A stretch of 6,063 bases of DNA, from positions 1-6,063 of the forward strand of contig CAZONM010000365.1 in assembly GCA_964580865.1 (NCBI GenBank). The letters are read 5' to 3'. A program made the position numbers and the translations under genes. The notes beneath the pieces are model-generated. The model saw only the letters and a program-made list of their open reading frames with translations, did not search any database and was not told where the DNA came from. Positions 1 to 6,063 of the stretch are shown one piece after another (within the stretch, counting starts at the first letter, position 1; the number at the start of each line of letters is the position of its first letter). The DNA comes from JACOUT01 sp964580865 (GTDB lineage Bacteria > Myxococcota > UBA727 > VGSZ01).

Positions 1-85
1 GCTCGCGCGCGCGCACGGCGGCCAGCGCGCCGGCCACGCCGCCGCCGATGACCACCACGTCGGGGGAGAGGTCGAGCTCGCTCAT
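1..85 (-). CDS. glpB: FAD-dependent oxidoreductase N-terminus, probable GlpB (partial, runs off left edge)
   Basis: Only the first 28 codons are in the window. They begin MSELDLSPDVVVIGGGVAG and hold the dinucleotide-binding motif GGGVAG at residues 14-19, directly after a hydrophobic beta strand (VVVI). This marks the N-terminal Rossmann fold of an FAD-dependent oxidoreductase. The ATG at 85-83 overlaps the TGA of the upstream gene (84-82) as ATGA, so translation is very likely coupled. In the classical anaerobic glycerol-3-phosphate dehydrogenase operon (glpABC), glpB follows glpA and encodes a flavoprotein subunit whose N-terminus looks like this. The GlpB assignment therefore rests on the motif plus position, since 28 residues cannot separate GlpB from other flavoproteins. 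The FAD motif and coupling are seen directly; the name is inference. Confidence 0.7.
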   Translation of the reverse strand, partial: MSELDLSPDVVVIGGGVAGALAAVRARE

Positions 86-1884
86 GCGCGGTCCGGCACC
101 GGCGGTGGAATGACGAGGTCGGCGCGCCGCTGGGCGCGGCCGCGCGCGGTGGGCGAGTCGGCGGGCACTGGCGCCGGCACCGACGACGACCAGGGCACCT
201 GGCTGCGCGCGGCGCGCACGAAGGGCGCGAGGTTGGCGGCCAGGAAGTGCGTGGCTTGGTTGAGCTCTTCCGTGGCGAGGTTCGCGCCCTCGAGGACCGG
301 ACGGCGACCGATGAAGCGCGCGGTCATGGCGTCGGCCAGCTCCACGAGCTGCTCGGCCGGCGACAGCGCGCGCTCCTCCGCCAGCACCTGGCTCGCGCGC
401 GCCAGGCAGCGGGTGCCGCCGCAGGCGCCCATGCCCAGGCGCGTGCGGCGCCGCACGTCGACGAGACGGGTGGAGAGCTCGGCCTTGGCCGCGTAGCGCA
501 CCTCGGCCTCGCACACCGGCTCGCAGCGGCAGGTGTGCGACCCCTGGCGCGGGTCGGCCGCGATGGCCTCGAGCATACGCGTGGTGCGCGTGCCGTGCCG
601 GAACGCCATGCGCGCGACGCCCAGGCGGCTCTTGGCGGTCAAGGTGCGCGTCCAGGCGTCGACGTCGACCTTGTCTTCGGCGCCGGGCAGCGGGCGCTGC
701 CACGTGGTGCACGCTGCCGTGTTGCCCACGCGCGTGGCCACCACGTTGCTCACCTCCTCGGCGAGTTGGCGGTAGGCCGCGAGCTTGCCGCCGCACACCG
801 ACAGCAGGCCGGGCACGCCCTGCGGCGCGTGGTCGTAGATCTCGTGCTCGCGCGAGAGCCGATCCTCGTTCTTGCCCCACGCCCACAGCGTGGGCCGGAT
901 GCCGACGTAGGCGCGGCTCATGCGGTGCTTGTCGATGGCGGGGAACACGCGGCGCGCGCCCTGCAGGATGTACTTGACCTCGTCCTCGGTAGCCCGCGGG
1001 TTGTCGAGGTCGCCGTAGTAGTCGTCGTCGGTGGTGCCGACGATGGTGCCGTTCTCGTGCGGCATGAGGAACATCTGACGCCCGTCGACGCCGTCCATGA
1101 CCAACCCGAAGTTGGAGATGCGGTGCGGATAGACGATGTGCACACCCTTGCCCGGTCGCAGCCGGTACCAGGCGCCTGCCATCGCGGCGGTGCGCGGGCC
1201 CCACGCGCCGGTGGCGTTGACCACCACGGGCGCCACGTGGGCCTCGCGCGCGCCCGTGCGCCGGTCCTCGACGCTCACGCCGCGCACGGCGCCGCTCGCG
1301 TCCTTGGTGAACGACACGAGCTCGGTGTAGGTCTTGATGACTGCGCCGCTCTCGTGCGCGTCGACGGCGTTCTCCACCGTGAGGCGCACCGGGTCGATGC
1401 CCCACTCGTCCATGGTGACGGCGCCGAGGATGTCGGGGTTGAGGCCGGGCTCGAGGGCGAGCGCCTCCTCGCGCGACAGGCGCGTGTGCGGCTTGCCGCG
1501 CTTGAGCGGCTGGTACGTGTCGTAGGCCTCGAAGAACACCTCGGCGAACTCGAGGTAGATGGTGTCGAACAGCGTCTTGAACTTGGCGCCCGGCGGCGGC
1601 TTGGCCACGGGCACGATGAACGGGATGCGGAACAGTAGGTGCGGCGCGATCTTCTGGATGAAGCCAGAGTCGGTGCACGCCATCTTGGTGGTGTGCACGT
1701 CGTAGCGCAGGTAGCGGATGCCGCCGTGGATCATGCCGGTGTTGGCGCCCGACGCGCCCTTGGCGAGATCGCTGCGCTCGATCAGGAGCACGCGCATGCC
1801 GCGCAGCGCGCAGTCGCGCGCGATGCCGGCGCCGTTGACGCCGCCGCCGAGGATGATGACGTCGTGCTCGGTGCGCCCGGCCAT
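82..1884 (-). CDS. glpA: Anaerobic-type glycerol-3-phosphate dehydrogenase subunit A (FAD plus BFD-type [2Fe-2S] domain)
   Basis: The 600-residue protein should oxidise sn-glycerol-3-phosphate to dihydroxyacetone phosphate at the inner face of the membrane, passing electrons to quinone through GlpB/GlpC-type partners. The N-terminal FAD fold shows GGGVNG at residues 13-18, the ribose-binding Glu36 and a flavin loop around 43-59 (GASGANTGMIHGG). The catalytic domain carries PGKG (244-247), a GTTDDDYYGD segment near 283 and IRP (329-331, Arg330), followed by CGGK at 364-367. The C-terminal BFD-like domain has four cysteines as C452-x-C454 and C488-x4-C493, fitting a [2Fe-2S] site and separating GlpA from GlpD. 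E. coli GlpA is about 540 residues; here the last 40 or so are an additional Pro/Arg/Ala-rich tail. The ATG at 1884 places the FAD motif at the usual distance; its ribosome site is weak (AGCAGG). The gene lies 50 bp after hutH and overlaps the next gene by ATGA. The family assignment is firm. Confidence 0.93.
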   Translation of the reverse strand: MAGRTEHDVIILGGGVNGAGIARDCALRGMRVLLIERSDLAKGASGANTGMIHGGIRYLRYDVHTTKMACTDSGFIQKIAPHLLFRIPFIVPVAKPPPGAKFKTLFDTIYLEFAEVFFEAYDTYQPLKRGKPHTRLSREEALALEPGLNPDILGAVTMDEWGIDPVRLTVENAVDAHESGAVIKTYTELVSFTKDASGAVRGVSVEDRRTGAREAHVAPVVVNATGAWGPRTAAMAGAWYRLRPGKGVHIVYPHRISNFGLVMDGVDGRQMFLMPHENGTIVGTTDDDYYGDLDNPRATEDEVKYILQGARRVFPAIDKHRMSRAYVGIRPTLWAWGKNEDRLSREHEIYDHAPQGVPGLLSVCGGKLAAYRQLAEEVSNVVATRVGNTAACTTWQRPLPGAEDKVDVDAWTRTLTAKSRLGVARMAFRHGTRTTRMLEAIAADPRQGSHTCRCEPVCEAEVRYAAKAELSTRLVDVRRRTRLGMGACGGTRCLARASQVLAEERALSPAEQLVELADAMTARFIGRRPVLEGANLATEELNQATHFLAANLAPFVRAARSQVPWSSSVPAPVPADSPTARGRAQRRADLVIPPPVPDRA

Positions 1885-1906
1885 CGTTGCCTGCTATGGC
1901 ACGTTC

Positions 1907-1918
1907 CGCCGCGCGGCG
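1907..1918. repeat. 12-bp perfect GC palindrome in the hutH-glpA gap
   Basis: The sequence CGCCGCGCGGCG is its own reverse complement and lies in the 50-bp gap between the hutH stop (1935) and the glpA start (1884). In the transcript it could form a short GC hairpin, but with almost no loop. No T-run follows it on the minus strand, so it is not a convincing intrinsic terminator. It may be chance in such GC-rich DNA. The rest of the gap holds only the weak glpA ribosome site and a CATAGC hexamer that could be a poor -10 element. Confidence 0.3.
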
Positions 1919-1934
1919 CCACCTCGCCGCACGG

Positions 1935-3476
<1,542 letters not shown>

Positions 3477-3477
3477 G

Positions 3478-3954
3478 TCACTGGCCCTGGCCCGCGGTGG
3501 CCCGGCAGAAGGCGCAGTGCGCCTCGTCGGACTGCGTGATCTCGGCGTCGCACACCTCGAGCTCGAGATCGCACGCGAAGGTGCGCGTGCAGGTGAACTG
3601 CTGCGCGGGCTCCACCGGGTTGCCGTCGGCGTCGAGCACCGGGCACGACAGCACCTTCTCGCAGTTGGCGTTGGACGCGCAGCGCTGCGTGCCGCACAAG
3701 GCGCGCGCGGCGTAGGTGGTGCACAGCTCGTCGCACGGCATGGTGTCGTACGTGCCCTCGCACACGCGCTCGTCGGCCTCGCAGCGGAAGGCGATGGTGC
3801 AGTCGAGGCGCGTGTCGTTGCTGGCGTCGAGGCACTCGCAGGTGCGCTTGCAGTGCTGCTCGTTGTCGCACGGGCGCCGGCACGCCACCGACGAAGCGAC
3901 CAGCGCGCTCACGAGGGAGATGGCCAGGATCCGGACCATGCTTGTCGGTGCCAT
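3478..3954 (-). CDS. Small exported cysteine-rich protein, probable lipoprotein, with internal duplication
   Basis: I do not recognise this 158-residue protein. It starts with a signal sequence: basic Arg8, hydrophobic residues 9-23, then SSVAC with Cys25. This is either a non-canonical lipobox (Ser rather than Leu at -3) or a signal peptidase I site after SVA. The mature part has 19 cysteines counting Cys25, or 18 others, an even number compatible with nine disulfides in an oxidising compartment. Two halves repeat: residues 25-78 and 87-150 both show C-x3/4-C-x5-C near their start and then CTxxFxC-x6-C followed by a closing C-x2/3-C pair (C52, C58, C65, C74, C78 against C122, C128, C135, C147, C150). 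The ATG at 3954 is favoured over Met6 because GAGGGAGG sits 6 bases upstream. The gene is first of a minus-strand run and nearly abuts hutH. Its role is unknown; surface binding or a structural function is only a guess. Confidence 0.87.
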   Translation of the reverse strand: MAPTSMVRILAISLVSALVASSVACRRPCDNEQHCKRTCECLDASNDTRLDCTIAFRCEADERVCEGTYDTMPCDELCTTYAARALCGTQRCASNANCEKVLSCPVLDADGNPVEPAQQFTCTRTFACDLELEVCDAEITQSDEAHCAFCRATAGQGQ

Positions 3955-4016
3955 ACCCGGCCTCCCTCGGCAAGGTGCTGATGTGGACGGCGCGCCGCTG
4001 GGCTATCGATCCTGCC
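3955..4016. promoter_or_regulatory. 62-bp divergent intergenic region
   Basis: Two exported-protein genes diverge from here, so promoters for both must lie in it or extend into the coding ends. On the plus side, CTATCGAT (4003-4010) ends 6 bases before the ATG at 4017, and no Shine-Dalgarno motif is present. TATCGA could be a -10 element giving a leaderless transcript, but no matching -35 at normal spacing is visible. A 10-bp palindrome, CGGCGCGCCG (3988-3997), sits in the middle and could be an operator or chance. The role as a regulatory region follows from gene layout; the elements within are tentative. Confidence 0.5.
3961..3968 (-). promoter_or_regulatory. Strong Shine-Dalgarno site of the cysteine-rich protein gene
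   Basis: GAGGGAGG on the minus strand lies 6 bases before the ATG at 3954. It is the best ribosome-binding site in the window and decides this start over the in-frame ATG five codons downstream. Confidence 0.75.
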
Positions 4017-4919
4017 ATGCACCGTCGCTTGATCATCGCGGTCCTTGGCGCCGCGCTCGCCGCCTGTCTGCCGGGTGGCGGCGAGGGTGAAGGGGAAGGC
4101 GAGGGCGAGGGCGAGGGTGAAGGCGAGGGTGAAGGCGAGGGCGAGGGTGAAGGCGAGGGTGAAGGAGAAGGCGAGGGAGAGGGGGAAGGGGAAGGCGAGG
4201 AGCGCTGGCGACCGGCACGAGGGGCCACGTGGCAGATCACGCTCTCGGTGGTGCCGAGCGCCCGCGAGCTCGACGTGGAGGCATGGGACCTCGACCTCTT
4301 CGACACCCCCGCGGCGACGATCCGCCTCCTGCAGGACGGCGGCACGGGCGTCATCTGTTACTTCTCGGCGGGGACCTGGGAGCCCGGGCGGCCGGACTCG
4401 GCGGCGTTCCCGTCGACGGCCCTGGGCAACAACTACGAGGACGCGGCGTTCGCCGAGGAGCGCTACCTCGACATCACCGACCCCGCCGTGTTCGACATCA
4501 TGGAGGCGCGCCTCGACCTCGCCGTCGACAAGGGCTGCGACGCCGTGGACCCCGACAACGTGGACCTCTTCGATCACGACACCGGCTTCGCCATCACCGA
4601 CGCCCAGATGCGCGACTTCAACCTCGACCTGGCGGCGGCCGCGCACGCGCGCGGACTCGCCATCGGTCTCAAGAACGACCTCCCCCAGCTCGATGACGTC
4701 GCCCACGCCTACGAGTTCGCCGTCAACGAGGAGTGCTTCACCTGGGACGAGTGCGACGCCTACGCCGACAACCTGCTGGCCGACGGCAAGCCCGTGTTCC
4801 ACATCGAGTACGTCGCGTCGTCGCAGGCGGCGGCCGTGTGCGCGGTGACGCAGCCGCTGGGGCTCTCCACCGTCATCAAGACCTACGATCTGGATGAGGC
4901 CGTCACGTTCTGTCCGTAG
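4017..4919 (+). CDS. GH114-family glycoside hydrolase lipoprotein (endo-alpha-1,4-polygalactosaminidase-like) with Gly-Glu tether
   Basis: The 300-residue product starts with a lipoprotein signal: MHRR, a hydrophobic stretch, then LAAC with the acylated Cys17. A (GE)20 spacer (residues 22-61) follows, then a single catalytic domain (about 64-300) of the GH114/TM1410-like TIM-barrel family. Recognisable blocks are WQITL (72-76), DLDLFD (91-96), VICYFSAGTWEPGRPD (112-127), the YLDI strand (150-153), KGCDAVDPDNVD (172-183), GLKND (217-221), FAVNEEC (234-240) and HIEY (262-265). The family hydrolyses galactosamine-rich exopolysaccharide. Asp180 and Glu264 are the likeliest catalytic acids, inferred from their conserved barrel-strand motifs. 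Six cysteines in the domain suggest disulfides. I chose ATG 4017 over an upstream in-frame start at 3942 because it gives a proper signal peptide and avoids overlap with the divergent gene. No ribosome site is visible. The gene converges on the next one with a 15-bp gap. Fold assignment is firm; the substrate is inferred. Confidence 0.92.
   Translation: MHRRLIIAVLGAALAACLPGGGEGEGEGEGEGEGEGEGEGEGEGEGEGEGEGEGEGEGEGEERWRPARGATWQITLSVVPSARELDVEAWDLDLFDTPAATIRLLQDGGTGVICYFSAGTWEPGRPDSAAFPSTALGNNYEDAAFAEERYLDITDPAVFDIMEARLDLAVDKGCDAVDPDNVDLFDHDTGFAITDAQMRDFNLDLAAAAHARGLAIGLKNDLPQLDDVAHAYEFAVNEECFTWDECDAYADNLLADGKPVFHIEYVASSQAAAVCAVTQPLGLSTVIKTYDLDEAVTFCP
4080..4199 (+). repeat. Twenty tandem Gly-Glu hexamer repeats (in-frame low-complexity tether)
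   Basis: Twenty 6-base units each encode Gly-Glu, lying just after the lipobox of the GH114 lipoprotein. Ten units are GGCGAG, five GGTGAA, three GGGGAA, one GGAGAA and one GGAGAG. Every GGC is followed by GAG and every GGT by GAA, so wobble bases are linked and the tract seems to have grown by copying whole units. The protein segment should be extended, flexible and strongly acidic, acting as a spacer between the membrane anchor and the enzyme. The plus strand is almost all purine here. Confidence 0.95.
4104..4163 (+). repeat. Perfect 30-bp tandem duplication inside the Gly-Glu tract
   Basis: Bases 4104-4133 and 4134-4163 are identical, each made of the units GGCGAG, GGCGAG, GGTGAA, GGCGAG, GGTGAA. 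Identity at synonymous positions shows a recent in-frame copy of five Gly-Glu dipeptides, probably by replication slippage. Confidence 0.9.
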
Positions 4920-4934
4920 GAGGAGACCGTCGTA

Positions 4935-5825
4935 TCAGCGCCCGGCCAGCCGGCGCTCGTCGAGGTTCTGCTGCCCGTCGCGGGAGTACGCGCATGCGAG
5001 CGTCGGATCGCTCGCGAGCGCGCGCGCGTCGGCCACGTCGATGCGCTCGGTGCCCGTGGTGGGCGCCATGGCTGCGACGCGCGCGGCGAGGGTGCGCCCC
5101 TCGTCGAGGCGGCGCGCGTCGGTGCGCCGGGTGCCCATGCACAGAAGCGTGGCCGCGCGCTCCTTGAGCGTGCGGTTGCGCCCCGGCGCGCAGCGGTCGG
5201 CGTCGTCGAGCAGCGCCAGGGAGGCGTCGAGGTTGCCGCGGACGCCGGCGATGGCCCCCACGATCCACCAGTCGGGGATCATGCGGCGCATGATGCCGAG
5301 CGCCACCATGGCGTCGCACGGCAGCTGGTTCTCCCCGTTGGCGCTCTTGTAGGCGAAGCCGCCGGCGATGGCGGCGCGCCACGACTCGTCGATGGAGCGC
5401 GCCATCCACAGCGAGGCCAGCACGCCGTCGGTGGTGCCGAGGCGCGCCTTGGCGAGGCCGAGGCCGAAGAGCAGGAACGGGTGGCCCGGCTCCTTGCGCA
5501 GGCCCTCCTCGAGGAGGCGCAGCATCTCGCGGTAGAGCGCGCGCCGCTCGGCGCGCGGCGCGCGCTTGCCCTTGAGCTCCGCGATCTCGTAGAGGAAGCG
5601 CGCGGCGTGGCCGTAGAGGTGCGCGTCGTCGGGGGCGAGCGCGATGCGACGGCGCGCCTCGATGAGCCCCTCGTCGAAGCGGCCGGCCACGTAGTGCGCC
5701 TCGAGATCCGGGTGCCGCCACGTCCAACGCGGGGAAGCCGCGACCACGCTCGGCGTCGCGGCGTCGGGCGCGCCGGGCGCGCCGGACGTGCCGGTGAGGG
5801 CCAAGGCGACGACGAGGAAGACCAC
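4935..5825 (-). CDS. Exported TPR-like helical-repeat protein of unknown function
   Basis: I do not recognise a named family. From the GTG at 5825 the protein is 296 residues: a hydrophobic start (VVFLVVALALTG), an Ala/Pro/Gly-rich linker to about residue 30, then a mostly helical body. Stretches near 40-73 (AHYVAGRFDEG, then a helix ending in LAPDD), 98-131 (LRLLEEGLRKEPGHPFLLFG) and 190-221 have the paired-helix spacing and the G/A/Y/P positions of degenerate tetratricopeptide repeats, which usually bind proteins. Four cysteines (170, 212, 229, 278) could pair outside the cytoplasm. The start is uncertain. The frame is open to a GTG at 5972 (345 residues), with further starts at 5969 and 5942, and those add Arg/Pro residues before the hydrophobic segment. 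However, upstream of about 5850 third positions lose their G/C bias (about 60% against nearly all), and a divergent gene starts near 5948. No Shine-Dalgarno site supports any choice. It is the convergent neighbour of the GH114 gene. Confidence 0.65.
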   Translation of the reverse strand: MVFLVVALALTGTSGAPGAPDAATPSVVAASPRWTWRHPDLEAHYVAGRFDEGLIEARRRIALAPDDAHLYGHAARFLYEIAELKGKRAPRAERRALYREMLRLLEEGLRKEPGHPFLLFGLGLAKARLGTTDGVLASLWMARSIDESWRAAIAGGFAYKSANGENQLPCDAMVALGIMRRMIPDWWIVGAIAGVRGNLDASLALLDDADRCAPGRNRTLKERAATLLCMGTRRTDARRLDEGRTLAARVAAMAPTTGTERIDVADARALASDPTLACAYSRDGQQNLDERRLAGR

Positions 5826-5947
5826 GGCGCGGTGGTTCCGCGGCCGCGGCCGCGGTGGAAGGGGGGTCGGTGTCGCGGCCGTCGAACGATCGTGCGCACG
5901 ACCAGCGGTCGATCCGAGCCCGACCCGTGCGCTACGGTGCACGCGCC
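5826..5947. promoter_or_regulatory. Probable 122-bp divergent intergenic region with a 12-bp palindrome
   Basis: The region separates the minus-strand TPR-like gene from the plus-strand gene at the right edge, assuming starts at 5825 and 5948. TCGTGCGCACGA (5890-5901) is a perfect 12-bp palindrome near its centre and a candidate operator. TACGGT (5933-5938) fits the TANNNT form of a -10 element and ends 9 bases before the plus-strand GTG, with no ribosome site between, suggesting a leaderless message. No convincing -35 was found. If the TPR-like gene starts at 5942 or 5972, most of this stretch would be coding instead. Confidence 0.4.
5838..5855. repeat. Three tandem CCGCGG units forming an 18-bp palindrome
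   Basis: CCGCGG is repeated three times without a gap and the whole 18 bases are self-complementary. It begins 13 bases upstream of the GTG at 5825 of the TPR-like gene. In that gene's transcript it could fold into a GC hairpin close to the start and affect translation. Alternatively it is a simple GC repeat, or coding for Pro-Arg if a longer start is used. Confidence 0.5.
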
Positions 5948-6063
5948 GTGGAGCCCGTCCTCGTCGCAACACCCGCGCAGCGGCGCCGTGGCCTGGCGCT
6001 GACCCTGTTCTGCGTGGCGCTCGCGGCAGGCGGCCTCGCGTGGCGCGTGCGCGCCCCGGGGGC
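5948..6063 (+). CDS. N-terminus of a putative membrane or exported protein (partial, runs off right edge)
   Basis: Thirty-eight codons from a GTG at 5948 stay open to the window end. They encode a short N-terminus with a basic cluster (QRRR, residues 11-14) followed by a hydrophobic run, GLALTLFCVALAAGGLAW (15-32), then basic residues again. This is the pattern of a signal anchor or signal peptide. Third positions are nearly all G or C, as in true genes here. Another in-frame GTG at 5927 would add seven residues. There is no Shine-Dalgarno motif before either. The function cannot be judged from this fragment, and the call depends on the frame continuing beyond the edge. Confidence 0.45.
   Translation, partial: MEPVLVATPAQRRRGLALTLFCVALAAGGLAWRVRAPG

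Noticed and set aside
3942..4016. Upstream in-frame start for the GH114 lipoprotein
   Set aside because: Starting at 3942 would add 25 residues before a perfect lipoprotein signal sequence and overlap the divergent gene at 3954.
4080..4199. CRISPR array or intergenic satellite
   Set aside because: The repeat is a continuous in-frame hexamer inside a protein gene, with no spacers.
4920..4934. Terminator between the convergent genes
   Set aside because: The gap is only 15 bases and I see no inverted repeat or T-run in it. Termination must use another mechanism or lie within coding sequence.

Overview
This is a 6.1-kb window of very GC-rich DNA that is almost fully coding. The bias toward G or C at third codon positions is strong, so antisense open frames are abundant and misleading. 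Two exported lipoproteins, one with a long Gly-Glu spacer after its lipobox and one cysteine-rich, resemble those of Myxococcota and related high-GC deltaproteobacterial lineages. That placement is inference from style, because no phylogenetic marker is present.

Layout. Minus-strand block (1-3954), read right to left: a small cysteine-rich exported protein or lipoprotein (3954-3478); histidine ammonia-lyase HutH (3476-1935), starting one base after the previous stop; after a 50-bp gap, a GlpA-type FAD/[2Fe-2S] glycerol-3-phosphate dehydrogenase (1884-82); and, overlapping it by ATGA, the first 28 codons of another FAD-dependent oxidoreductase, most likely GlpB, which runs off the left edge. 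A 62-bp divergent intergenic region (3955-4016) separates this block from a plus-strand lipoprotein (4017-4919). That protein has a GH114 (endo-alpha-1,4-polygalactosaminidase-like) domain tethered by twenty Gly-Glu dipeptides. It converges, with a 15-bp gap, on a minus-strand exported helical-repeat (TPR-like) protein of unknown function (4935 to about 5825). A second divergent region (about 5826-5947) leads to the start of a plus-strand gene with an N-terminal hydrophobic segment, cut by the right edge.

How the genes may work together. GlpA and GlpB would oxidise sn-glycerol-3-phosphate to dihydroxyacetone phosphate and pass electrons to the membrane, normally through GlpC, which would lie to the left if present. 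HutH deaminates histidine to urocanate. Their same-strand packing suggests a catabolic operon, but the usual hut partners are not in view. The GH114 lipoprotein probably acts on a galactosamine-containing exopolysaccharide at the cell surface. No RNA gene, CRISPR array, insertion sequence or phage gene was seen. I see no wholly new system. The most distinctive items are the internally duplicated 19-cysteine protein coupled to hutH and the GE-repeat tether, which carries a perfect 30-bp tandem duplication.
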